Source: Asterias amurensis
Lineage: Eukaryota; Echinodermata; Asteroidea; Forcipulatida; Asteriidae
Direction: 5' to 3'
Length of the DNA: 64,000 bases
Assembly: GCF_032118995.1 (NCBI RefSeq)
Contig: NC_092652.1
Span: 21,752,044-21,816,043 of the forward strand
The translations under genes were made by a program, and so were the position numbers. Shown piece after piece: positions 34,721 through 46,500 of the stretch; position 1 is the first letter of the stretch, and each line of letters begins with the position of its first letter. Below the pieces are notes generated by a model, which had not been told where the DNA came from, did not search any database, and worked only from the letters and a program-made list of their open reading frames with translations.

Positions 34721-35944
34721 GTCTGTTGACCCATACTAGACCATATCGAATAACACCTCTGTTGCTATTAAAGTGACCATAATGTAAGGCAGGCCGTATG
34801 CACATCTAAACGCGTACATCAAAATCCTGTATTGCCACAAAACACTATAAATGTTGGATGTTAAACCTTGCATAATGATTGTCTAGAATTGCACAAGTTT
34901 CATAAAAGGTTAGTTTTATTCTTTAATCCAGACATTGAGAACTTCTACTTCCAAGTATTCCAGATTGTTGCAGTATTCATCCATTCAATGCAAAAAAAAA
35001 ATGTGTTTAGAATAATATATGAAGTTTGTGCAAATTGTTTTGAGAAATACATCCCATACACATTTTGACAGCCAAATTGGTTGACCACAAGACAAAAATA
35101 CCCTCTTTTTTTTTTTTTACATCTAGGTAAAACAGAAACAATTTGCTTACTCATATGCATTTACATTAATTAATATATAATTTTGTTCTCAACGAAGTCA
35201 TTTAGAGCTTAAAAACGTTATGTCTTATTTAAAAATAGTCCCCACCTAAAAAATGTCTGAAAAAGTAAAAATTCTGACAAACCCCAAGTGTACCAAACAT
35301 TTTAACAACTTTAGCGGCTCATGTGGTCAAGCATTTAAGTTCTGCAGGAAAGGGTTGAACCTTTTGATTAATTAAGGTCAGGCTTTCTCTATATAGCAAA
35401 TGTTAAAAAATGTTTATTGTTTGTAAGTGAAACACACTCTTAGGAAAGGAGTGGTACACCTCAACACCGCTTCTTGTAAATCTATGCCATATATCCTAGG
35501 CCACTTGATTCAATGATGGTGTAAGGTAGAGACATTTCCCCCGTCTCTTTCAATCTCTTACACAGATGTACATGTACATTGTATACCTCAAGTTTTGTTT
35601 CATGTTGACCACAAGATGCGCTTGAGGGGTACTAAAACATCAACAGCACTTTTCTTATTCAAGATCTTGCACTTTAATGTGTGTTTTGTATGTTATATGA
35701 ACAGAAAAAAAAAGTGGAAGACTAAAAATACTGTACTTTTTCCCTAAACCCCTGGTCTTTCTGACAATGTCAAACACAATCTTGCTGGCAAATTCAAGAC
35801 ACCAGTGGTTCAAGAAACTGAAATACATGTTTGTGTACATTAAGTTACCGTACATTGTTTGACAATAAGGTTATTTTTGTTTTCAGACAACGCTCTCAAT
35901 GGCTATAATACACGTAGGAACTTACATGTTTTTAGAATCAATAC

Positions 35945-36104
35945 AGCCGTCGATATCACAAAGAGTTAGGACGAGTAACTGGTCCCAACTTGGGATTAAC
36001 CTTAAGGTCTGCATGCTTACAGTGAAGGGTTGGGACTCGTCCTAATTCCTATCATTAGTCTTACAAATAAGTTAGGAAGAGTTTTGTGAAATCGACGGCT
36101 GCTT
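35945..36104. mobile_element. Family D palindromic MITE, diverged copy
   Basis: Starts GTCGATATCACAAAGAGTTA and ends AGTTTTGTGAAATCGACGGC, with inverted TTAGGACGAG-type arms like 777-1078. Confidence 0.7.
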
Positions 36105-36668
36105 CATTAAATCAAATTCCCTTCAGAGGACAAATGTGTGTGAAAGTTTATCATACCATACAAGTCACATTGAAGCTCAAGACAATACACAAACAGTCAA
36201 AGATGGAAGACACTGACTGCCACTTAATAAGATTTTGAAGTATTTGAACTGTTATCACGTGCTTCAGATTTTTCCGTTACCTTGGAAGTGTGTGCTCAAA
36301 ACAGGCATCCTTTACAACAGGGCTGCTTTGACAGGCGTCTTGTAGAGTCCAATGCAACCTCCATCTTGTATCATCCACACTGCCTCAACATTCATCGAGC
36401 TGCTGTTAATCCAGTGGGGAGTCGTGCACAAAAATCCTCACATGCTTACAATAATCCCAACTTCAGTGAGATCAAATAATCTGGATTGCGTGCACTGACG
36501 ATAACCGACACTGAGATCGTGGCATGCCCAGCAATCATACTTCATGATTATCGCCACATGGTTATCATAAAAAAATTGTCTGTCTGACGTGAAAAAAAAA
36601 AAAAGACACAAACAAAAACGAGACACAAAACGCAGAAAGTTTCCCAGAAGAACAGCAATGGAACAGAT

Positions 36669-39600
36669 CTATTCATCGGGCTCTGCAAAAGGGACAAATA
36701 AAAAGATAAAGAAGACATATTTAGCAGTCAGGTATAAATAGAGGATTTGGGTACTTTTTGTCACACACAACACAATGTCCACAGATTAACATTAAACTTA
36801 CACCGTTTGAAGATAACGATAGTAGAAACATACCTTAAAATAGTAGTTGCTGAGGGGCTGTAGTTTTTTGAGAAATGAGTAAAACAATGTCATGAAAATG
36901 TGTTTTTAGATGCTAAAATAATTTTCGTCTCATGATCACCGAGACGAAAATTCTGTTTTACTCATTTCTCAAAAACTACAGTACCTCAGCAAGTAATATT
37001 TTCAGGGAAGCTTTCTACTATCATTATCTCCAAACTGTGTAAGTTTAATGTAAATCTGTGGACATTTTGTATTTTGTTCCACAAAAAGTACATAGACCCT
37101 TTATTCCTCGAGTCTGAAACAAAATCCGACTCATCAGTCTTGAGTACGGGTCAAACTCTCGAGTCATTTGGGGTGCACAGTCTATAGTTCAGGTTTGTTA
37201 CGCTTCATTTTTTGAAAGGGCATGGGCAGCGATGCCTTTTCTTCTCGGTAAAGGGGCATCCTACATGTATGAGCAAATTGTAAGTTTCTACTGGAGCATT
37301 TCAAGGGCACCAAGGCAATGACCAGGGGGCATGAAGGCAATCGCCTTCAAGGCCTTTACCATCAGGTCCGGTTGGCAATCTTCAGTATTGGCAGCTGAAT
37401 CTGCTGATCGAGTAAAACCTGTGCACAATCTGCAGATTTGCACTCTGTTAGTATGACAGCTCATAAGCTGATGATTCAATAGAATTTCGCACAATCTGCA
37501 CATTGTGCAAATCTGGAGAATGTGCTTAATGACAACACAAGGGCGCTGCATTGTGGATATTTGTCACTGGACGATGGGAACCGTTTACACACACTGTGGA
37601 TCATGAAATAATTAGTCTCAAATCCTGTATTTATTTTTTGTTTTCCATTTTTTTCTCAAAAAAGTTAAGGGTCATGGCATAAAGTTCGGGTCGTCGAGTT
37701 ACAGAAGTGTTTTGTCCCAAGCCAAAGTGAGGAAGGAGGGGAAAACCTTGAAAACAGTCAAGGCCCCCTTGTAGGATGAGAACCCATACACATTATTACT
37801 TTTTAACGAGGGGAACAAGACATAGCCAGAAGTATCAAGGTCCAAGTCTTTACAAGAATTAATTTTTTATTTAGGCCCTAATGTTTTTATTTCCAGGAGT
37901 GCCAAAGGAACTAATGTGACATCAATTGTAAATACTGCAACATGGAAGTTCGGAGGAAAAAAAGACAACCTTCTCCTTTCCAATTTCTAGCTTCCTGGCG
38001 GAAACACCGAGTTCATACGTGGCCGACCTAGCATTAGGTTATGCAGCCAGGACGTGGGAAACCTTTTTTTGTAGTCAATCAGGAAATGCTTATTAATACA
38101 GTAGGCAGCCTCTGGCTTTTGTACATAGCTCATGTACGGGATGTACATGTAGGTAAACAAGTGACGACCCGTGTGTGAATCTTCAGTTCATCCTCGGGGG
38201 AGGAATTTTCATTTTCCAGTCATCAGTCCCGTCTGATTTTCTCGCCCACGATATTTGAGCGACCTTTTGTACATAAGGCTTTCAAATAATTAGTAAGCAG
38301 CACTTTATCTTCCCACTCATTTTACTCGGACTTCTCCCCATTGCTATACCTAAATCTTTGAAAATCTTTCTCTGTTCTCATGTGTAGAGGCCTTTTCCTT
38401 CTCACTTATCATTTAAGAAAATTCCCTAGGGTCGGGGAAAAAATCCACAATGGTCTTATTGCAGTTAGGCCCTGACAGTTTTGTAATTCCCTAACAATTT
38501 TTTTTATGCAGCCCTGCACACCAGTGACACCACCCTTGTCATTATATCTTTTTTGTTTCCAAGATTTCCAATCAACAAAAGGTGCAGAGGGGTTAAACAA
38601 CACAAAGAAATTTCAATTTAGGCTCAAAATAAGGCCTCAAAATGAATAAAAACAAACAAATAAACTTAATTTAACTTGATCGCTGGTCTACTGATTAAAA
38701 GATGTGGAGGTGATCTTCAGCAACACCCCCTTGAAAGAAATTTCAATCATGGGTTCAAAACAAGGCCTCAAAATGAATACAATTCAAAACAATTACATTA
38801 AACTTGATTACTGGTGGACAGGAGAGCTCAACAACACAAAGAAATTCCACTTCATTTTATTTCATTTCCTCTGGTTGTGAAGCCAAGGACTCTCAGAAGT
38901 CGAACTTACATGTATAATGGCTGTAATGTCTAAGAATCCAAGCAGAGAAGACAATTGGAAGGAAGTTTAAAGGCAGTGGACAATATTGGTATTACTCAAA
39001 ATAATGATCATCATAAAACCTTTTTGTCGATTATGAGTAATGGGGAGAGGTTGATAGTATAAAACATTGTCAGAATCGGCTCCCTCTGAAGTGACATAGT
39101 TTTCGAGAAAGAAGTAATTTTCCACGAATTTGATTTTGAGACCTCAGATTTAGAATTTGAGGTCTCGAAATCAAGCATCTGAAAGCACACAACTTCGTGT
39201 GACAAGGGTGTTTTTTCTTTCATAGTTATCTCGCACCTCCAACAACTAATCAAGCTCCAATTTTCACAGGTTTGTTATTTTATGCATATATTGAGATACA
39301 CCAAGTGAGAAGACTGGTCTTTGACAATTACCAATAGTGTCCAGTGTCTTTAAATTTCAGAGGTGGGAGGAAAACCCAAGAGAATTATTTCAATGAAAAC
39401 CCACGCAGTAAGGTTGGGACTGAAATCCCATCCACACAGTGCCCCAGCGTGATTCAAACTTGAGTTCTAGAGGTGGAAGTCGAAGGCGAGAAGAGATAAC
39501 ACCACCATGCCATATACTCCACGGAGGCAATAAAGACGATTGTCTCCATGTCCCCTGGTCATATTGCCTTCTGGTCTTGGTGCCCTTGGAATGCTCCAGA

Positions 39601-42600
39601 GTAGAAATTTCTTCATACAGTGCCCTTTTACCAAGGAGAAAATTCCTTGGTGCCCTTGCCCTTTCAAAAACGAAGCATACAGGCCTGAGTGGGTAAACTA
39701 ACTATCCGAGAATAGTATCAATATCATTGATTTTATTTAATATTTTTTTATTATTATTTTTTTTTTAAGTTTAATGGTCTCTTACCTGGTACTCTTTTAA
39801 TTTCCATTGTATCTCTTTGAAACTCTCTTTGTCCACTTTCACTGTATCCACCTTTGGATTGCATCTGCACCTGGATAGAATTTAAATGCTGCAGAAAAGA
39901 GAATATAAGATATTTATGTAAGATATGACATGTATGACAAAACACTAAATCAACAGGGAACTTCTTTTACTGGTTTTGTCTAATTATTAATTGTATTCAA
40001 TAACTGTTCTACATGGGCCACCCCCAGGGTGTACAGGTGTACATGTACATTCAATACAACACACAAGAATATACAGTTTAAAAGCAGCTATAACAATTAC
40101 CTACAACTGTACAAGAACAGGTATAATCTTTAGAAGTACATAATTATCAGCCCAAGGAGTAACAGAGATCTGTCATGCAAGTTGTTATCCCATGTGCATT
40201 GGGCAAAACCAATTTTGCTCAGAAAGGTAGGCCCTACATGTACATAGGTTATTTTTTGAAAAACTAAAAGAAGAAGCTAAAAGCTAAAAAGACAACAAAA
40301 GAATTAAAAGAAAGCAGTTATAAAATGTTAAATTTTGACCATGAGTGAAATTCAAGTCTTACATAAAACTAAATAATAATAATACTTTGTCATGTAGACT
40401 TCCCACTGCCCCAACCCCACAGAAATTGACCATCTTCATCAAATTTGAAGAGTAGGCCTAACTTAATTCCTAAATAAAACTGCGTGCACAAAAAGAACAA
40501 TAGGAAGCCTTTTGTTCAAAATTTCATTATGACGAGCAGTGAATTTCATTTCTTTCCATTCACTCAGCAATAAACAAACTGTTTGTGTCATTTTTATTAA
40601 ATGGCAGTTAAGTTAGAGAATGCACAGTTGACTAATTGTACACCCTCACATTACGAAGTCTTGGTCAGCAAATTGTGTTTCCCCATACATGTGGAAAAAC
40701 TTAACTGCGAAGTCGGAACAAAATAACGGGAAAACCCACCCTTGTTTCCGCACTTTTCGCCGTGTCATGACATGTGTTTAAAATAAATCCGTAATTCTCG
40801 ACATCGAGAATTGATATTGTTTTAATTTTTTCTCAAACAGTAAAGCATTTCGTGGAATAATATTTTGAGAGAAGTCTTTCACCACTACCTTCTGTAAACC
40901 CTGTAAGTTATTTGTAAATCTGTGATTTTTTTTGTTTTTCTGTACCGAAAGTGTCCAATGGCTTTAAGCTCAGTTCATACTTCCTGTAAATGCAATACCA
41001 ATTTTCACATCAACCATAAATTGCAAAAGCCGAGCCGTGCTAGACTAAAACACTCGCAGCAAAAACAGCCTAGTGACGTCAGGAAGTAGGCCTTCAAGTA
41101 TGACCCAAGCATTTGTGGGACTCAGGTTTGTGTAATGACGCTTACTTTTAATTGTCAAGTGGAGTTGGTGGCTTCTTGCAGGAGCCACAACACCCTTGAG
41201 GGATGAGTCATAATGGCTCATCAATTATGAAGTATTATATTTACCCTTAATGTATTTCTTGTACATGTTGTACTGTACATTTTACATCATTGTTTTGGAA
41301 GAGTTAATAAGCACCTCCTAAAGTTACGTGCCATCTTGTTAAAGGGGCAGTTGTTTATTTTTCAAGGGGCAGTTAGTTAGATTTCCCCCCTGCGACTCAT
41401 CACTTTGTATAACTTCACACATGTGGAAGGACATGACTGTGTGTAAGTTTGAGCGTTGAGTTGCAAATGGCAATGCCAGGTTGAAATGACAGGGGTGAGG
41501 TTCATTGTTAACGAAAAAGTCTTGAAACTTGGATACAAACTCAAAGGTATGTTAAAATGATGCTATTGCTACCTTTTGGTAACCCCCCTGGGGTTATAGA
41601 TTCCAAGGAGCTTTTGGAAACAGTAACAAACTTTGTCTGATTTTCTCGACCAGGTCAACAAAAAAAGTCTAAATTCAGCCAAAAGGCTGAACAATATCAT
41701 CCCTGAATGAACAAATAAGCACCTTGATCAAGACAGCGCATACCGTAATGGTGCTTATATTGCACCAGACAATATTCATATCAGACACGAAAATGGCTTG
41801 ATGATGATTTTGATTAAACAATGATGATACCAAAAATGTCAAAATAAGTTTTGGCTGAGCTTAGAACGTTTTCGATAGTGGTAACCTCAATACACATTGA
41901 TAGTTGCGGACTGCAAACATTATATTTTCAGTACTCTGGCACGAAATTTAAATTGTTTTTCACTTATCAATATAAACCACAAGGGAAACTGACTGGGTAC
42001 AATGTAAATTTGTAAATGATTTTTGGAGTTGAACAAAGAATTGACTACAGTGGGATTCGAACCAACAACCTCCGGATTAACGTGCCGGCGCTCTACCAAC
42101 TGAGCTATCTAGCCCTATATTGGCGGTGTCCCTAGTTAACGGTTGTATGGCTTCTGACTGGCACCCCGACCAAAATAGGGACACCGCCAATATAGGGCTA
42201 GATAGCGCAGTTGATGGAGCGCCGGCACGTTAATCCGGTTGTCGTTGGTTCGAATCCCACTCTAGTCGATTCTTTGTTCAACCCCACAGATTGTTTTTCA
42301 CTTGTTAACTAGGCTTTACTCTTAGGAATGTGGGACTAGTGTTGTAGTTGCAACTATTGATTGCTCAGTTGACTCGCGACTACCGTTTTTCGACTTATCG
42401 TGCCGCCACAACTACTACAAAAATAGTTGCGACTACCTGCTTGGTGAACACATTGTGTCACTCACGACTATTTAAAACAAAATAATTTACAGTGACACAA
42501 TCCTTCAATCCTCCCAACATGAATTCTACAATATCATGTATATTGTGCCTGCGTCAAATATCTTGACACAATGCATCTTGGAAATTAAAGATCATTCAAG

Positions 42601-44689
42601 ACTAGTGTCAAAGTGTGACTATTATGAAGCGCGAGTAGTCAAGTAGTAAATTGTACTAGTTACCTGGTTACCATTCACTTCTTTACCAATCGTTGACGAA
42701 TCTCTACTTATTGACTTACATTATTTTGTTCTTGTTGTTCTTGTTGTGGTGACATGTCGCCTGACCCTATGTGACCTGTGTGCATGAAATTTGTTGGAAG
42801 GCCTATCATTGTCCGGTCTATTCTCCGCCTTTTCTGTAATGTCCAAACAAATGAGATGAAGAGATAAAATAAACACAGAAATCTCACCAAGCACCAAATG
42901 ACATGAAAAGTATAAAATAAAACTATTAAGCTCTTACTCCATAACTACAATGTTTTCCATACCAATACATGATAAAAGTTTTAATTATAATTAAAAATCA
43001 AAATTAGTTATTGAAACATGTACAGTGTAGGCCTATTTTCAAAAACAAATTTAATCAGGAACATTCCTGCCTGAAATTAAATAAAGAAGAAAATTTGATT
43101 GATTTGAAATGGGTTAATTAAAACAAAGACCATCACAGCAAAAGGCTGAATTGCAGTCAAATTACAAAGAGATAAAATATACAAAGTAAAATAAAGTTTA
43201 AATAACAATCAAATAGGCCTTTAAAACACTAACCTTACAATATAAACAATGAACAAAAAAAAATTGTTTTATTACAAACTGTTGTGGTCAAAGAAGGTTC
43301 AGACCAAAACAGCCTACAAATTGAGACATATAAATCTCAGTTATACGTACACGTCATAATGAAAAATAATCTCAGTTGAACATAGGCCTAAATAAACAAA
43401 AACTAAAATATCAACTTGGAACCTACAAAGAAATTAACGTTACAACATGTGTATGTTGTCCCACCATGGAGCAATGGTCACACTTAAGTCAAACTAGACC
43501 AAAGTGTAAAAAAAAAAACCAAAAACCCAAAAAAAACACAGTATAGGTACATAGTATATCAATGGTCAATTATAACCATTGGTTAAATTCAACTCTGACA
43601 TCAATGATACTTTGTCATGCAAATTTCCCCACCGCCCCCAAAAATGCTCTTGAAAATTAACCACCTTTGATTTGATTATCAACTTTAAAGAATAGTTGAA
43701 TATTATCTAAAAAGAAAATGTTACACAACAAGAAAGAATGGGAGGCAAAGTTTATTTGTGACCTGGACCAGCAGTGAATTTTCAGCTTAACTTCATTCAC
43801 TCAGCATTTCAGCAAAAACACATTGTTCATGCCAACGTAATACAATTGTAATCAGTCAAACTAAAAAATGCACAGAAAGCATAAAGGCAGAAAAATTAGA
43901 AAATGTAAAGTTAATTTCAACCTCACTTCAGCAACACACTGTTTATCATGCCGAAGTCAAGTTTAAAAAAGCACAGAAAGCATTTACATAAGAACTTTCA
44001 ATTGTGACCAGTGGTAAACTTCACCTCGTAGTATACACCCTCGCATAAAGTATTTGTAGGGGCTCTGTAAAAAAAGCAATACACAGAACAATGGAGAAAC
44101 AAACATGAAACGCCACAGCAACAACAGCCATCTACACCACCAGAAGCAGAAACAAAAGGCAAAACAAAATAGGCAGTGAGTTATTAGAAACAAAAACAAA
44201 TCAATGAGTCCATAAATTTCAGTACATACGACATGATAGAAGTGAAAGAAGTTGAGGTGGGCTCATTACGCAATCTCTCAGCAGGTAAACCGTTCTACAC
44301 AAAGGAACTTTTGTAGGAAATTTCTTTTTTTTTTCCTTTCTCAGTCCTTACTTTAGGCATAGAGCAAGGAAAGGTAACCTCTGTAAAGAGAAACTCACTA
44401 GTCTTTCAAGTCCCTTTCAAACGAGAGCCATGTAGCGAGAGTCCGTCGCTTAATTTTGGCATGGTTATAAAATCTTACAAAATGTTCCTTGTGTGAAGTA
44501 CAACAATTTGTGTACTGTCAAAGGCAGTCTTTCGTAAAATCTTGACAAACAATTGCTACACTTTACAACCACGCTAAAATTAAAGCAAGGGACCTTTGTT
44601 AAATTGCTGTCGTGTGAATAGCACTTTATACTCACAGGAGGAGGTTGGTCTGTTGTACAGCAACTGAAGCATATGAGTAGGTCACTCAT
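36669..44689 (-). CDS. CDC42SE: CDC42 small effector (SPEC family), 4 coding exons, 94 aa
   Basis: Minus-strand coding exons are 44689-44636, 42833-42720, 39888-39786 and 36682-36669. The protein begins [18 protein letters not shown]; the paired cysteines match the palmitoylated N-terminus of vertebrate CDC42SE1/2. Exon 2 gives [20 protein letters not shown], a basic patch plus a CRIB motif (IxxPxxFxHxxHxG complete) that binds GTP-loaded CDC42. Exon 3 gives [15 protein letters not shown], the conserved second block of the family. Exon 4 contributes only 14 coding bases (EPDE, stop). Vertebrate members are 79-84 aa, so this one is slightly longer, mainly because of a Gln-rich insert after the CRIB motif ([10 protein letters not shown]). 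Membrane-bound adaptor proteins of this kind modulate actin downstream of CDC42. The 3' UTR end was not resolved; several TTTATT strings (minus-strand AATAAA) lie between 33.6 and 35.5 kb. Confidence 0.92.
36749..37099. mobile_element. Family F palindromic MITE in CDC42SE intron 3
   Basis: Ends gggtactttttgtcac and acaaaaagtacatagaccc; internally 'tgtccacagattaacattaa' pairs with 'ttaatgtaaatctgtggaca'. The centre is gagacgaaaat/attttcgtctc. Confidence 0.82.
37285..37350. repeat. Dispersed repeat R1, short reverse copy
   Basis: 'gagcatttcaagggcaccaa' then 'ggcaatgaccagggggcat', reverse complement of the R1 core. Confidence 0.65.
38967..39353. mobile_element. Family A MITE, full length, in CDC42SE intron 3
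   Basis: TTAA 38967-38970 to TTAA 39350-39353, intact centre. Confidence 0.9.
39470..39690. repeat. Dispersed repeat R1, copy in CDC42SE intron 3
   Basis: 'cttggtgcccttggaatgct' and 'aacgaagcatacaggcctga'; ends about 95 bp before the exon 3 donor of CDC42SE. Confidence 0.68.
40708..40967. mobile_element. Family B MITE lacking its left end
   Basis: Recognisable from about 'gaagtcggaacaaaataacg' to CCAATGGCTTTAA. Located in CDC42SE intron 2. Confidence 0.75.
41965..42295. mobile_element. Two SINE S1 copies in inverted orientation
   Basis: A minus-strand copy (tail at 41968, head ending near 42110) faces a plus-strand copy (head from about 42195). The pair shares the leader 'tatattggcggtgtccct' and can fold into a long hairpin. 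Located in CDC42SE intron 2. Confidence 0.82.
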
Positions 44690-44995
44690 TCTCCTTGAGG
44701 AATTGCCTGTTTCTCTGTCTCCCTCTCTAGGCGGCATCAATGCACGTCTTCTAAGATGGCTCCTGTCAGTGTCAAAGACTGGTGGTTTGATCGTTTAGGT
44801 TCTTGCATGTACTACCCTATGATAGCACTACCAGTGTAGTGGTAGTATCCCTCGGCTAAATGGAAACAATGCTGCATCATTCGGGGAAAAACAAAAACAT
44901 ACACAAGTGTTTAAAATAACAATCATGAGGAAATGATTTATAACTATGGTACCCGAGTCTAAGAATGTATTTTGTTTTTTAGTCACTCCAAACAC

Positions 44996-45163
44996 GAGTG
45001 ACTGTTTGCCTACTTTTAGCATGTGTACCGGTAATAGTACTGAAGCTACGCTGTACAATGCTTCATAATACAGTACACCACAAAACAACACACTTAAGTG
45101 GTTGCGCCACAATCAGCAAAATACTGCAGACGAGTGACTGTTTGCCTACTGTTAGCATGTGTA
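44996..45163. repeat. 136-bp tandem duplication, second copy split by the hAT-like MITE
   Basis: gagtgactgtttgcctact occurs at 44996 and 45132. The rest of the second unit resumes after the MITE at 45815 to about 45925 (cacaatcagcaaata in both). Confidence 0.8.
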
Positions 45164-45171
45164 CCTGTAAC

Positions 45172-45814
45172 TAGGCCTGGGCGAATTATTCGAATATCCG
45201 GTTAATGGCGAATAGGTTTTCCTATTCGTAACCGCGAATGCCTTTTTTTTCTTAACCGGATATCCGCATAGGGCGCGAATACCTATTTACAAACCGGATA
45301 TTTCTGTACTTACAACCGAGTAACCGGATATTCTTTAATATCCGAATATCCGCGGACGTCGGGCGACAACTGACATGAATGTTTTCTCTGAATCCTTATG
45401 AAACTTCTATTAAAACAGCATATATTAAGTATTGAACTATGCTCACCTCCGTGAAGATTTAAAACAATGACATTTCTGACGTAATTTGTTCAAAGATTAC
45501 AAAAGTTTTCCTTCACGTAGAGTCAATCACGATCAAAAGAAAAAGCAAATCGCCATCTTTAAATTAAATCCGGTCATTTTTATGAATGAACCGAGTGACA
45601 CTGTCTAAAACTTATATCAATCCGCCCATATGATCTCATTCACAAACGAACAGCGCCCTCTAGCGGCAAAAAAAAATATTTTTTTATTTTTTATTTTTTA
45701 TTTTTTATTAAATAGCGCCCTCTAACGGCGAAAAATTATTCGAATATCCGGTTAATTTCGGATAGTTGGCCAGCGGTATCCGAATAACAAAATTTCACTA
45801 TTCGCCCAGCACTA
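45172..45814. mobile_element. hAT-like MITE, 643 bp, TAGGCCTGGGCGAAT termini
   Basis: Left TAGGCCTGGGCGAATTATTC, right end complementary (ATTCGCCCAGCACTA). Flanks CCTGTAAC (45164-45171) and CCGGTAAC (45815-45822) match at 7 of 8. The interior repeats 'ttcgaatatccggttaa'. Confidence 0.87.
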
Positions 45815-46224
45815 CCGGTAACAGTCCTGAATCTATACATGTACAACATTAGGTTATACAGTATACCACAGAACAACACACTTACATACATGTAATTGTA
45901 AGTAGTGCGTCACAATCAGCAAATAGCCATGATGCAAAAGTTTGAACCTGCATTGAACCTGCAAAGATTTTTCTTTGTTCAACCCAAAGTTTAACTCAAA
46001 TTCCCCGTGATCAGGTTCACTTGTGTTTTCTTACCTGAAAATTTGTGTTTTAGGAGCGCTTTGGCTTTGATTGTGAGCTCGTTTGTTCAGGAGTTTGCAT
46101 TTTTTTTTTTAGTACTTTCAAAACAATTAGAATGTTTGGAAAGTTCAGGAAAGAAGTTTTTTTCTAGGAAAATAATTTCAGGATGATTTTTTTGATTCTA
46201 GAATCTAGATTGGATAGTAGATTG

Positions 46225-46500
46225 ATTCATACTGTACATAATGTGAATGTCAGACAACTCATCTGTTGGACAACTCAATGGTTCAGACAACTCAGTACAG
46301 TGGTCAGCTGCACGCAAATGGAACGCGAATGGGAAAACCACGGCAATCGTCTTGTCTTGGCCATCTGTTGAATTGTCTGAGTCATCCAGTTGTCCTATCC
46401 GTCGATGGGTCATCTCAACCGTCGCAACTCGACTCGAGTTGTCTGAACCATTGAGTTGTCCAACGGGCGAGTTGTTTGAACATTTACATTTTACATTGAT
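46225..46500. mobile_element. Inverted-repeat element rich in GACAACTC
   Basis: Arms 46225-46300 and about 46433-46500 pair (caatggttcagacaactc against gagttgtctgaaccattg). Several ORFs here are artefacts of the repeat. Confidence 0.7.

Larger units (their letters stand above)
27196..36668 (-). other. 3' flank of CDC42SE, possibly partly 3' UTR
   Basis: Low-GC DNA with no recognisable coding exon on either strand over 9 kb. It includes the family C MITE, SINE head, family E and A MITEs and R1 copy listed separately. Long 3' UTRs are usual in this family, but the transcript end cannot be placed. Confidence 0.45.
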
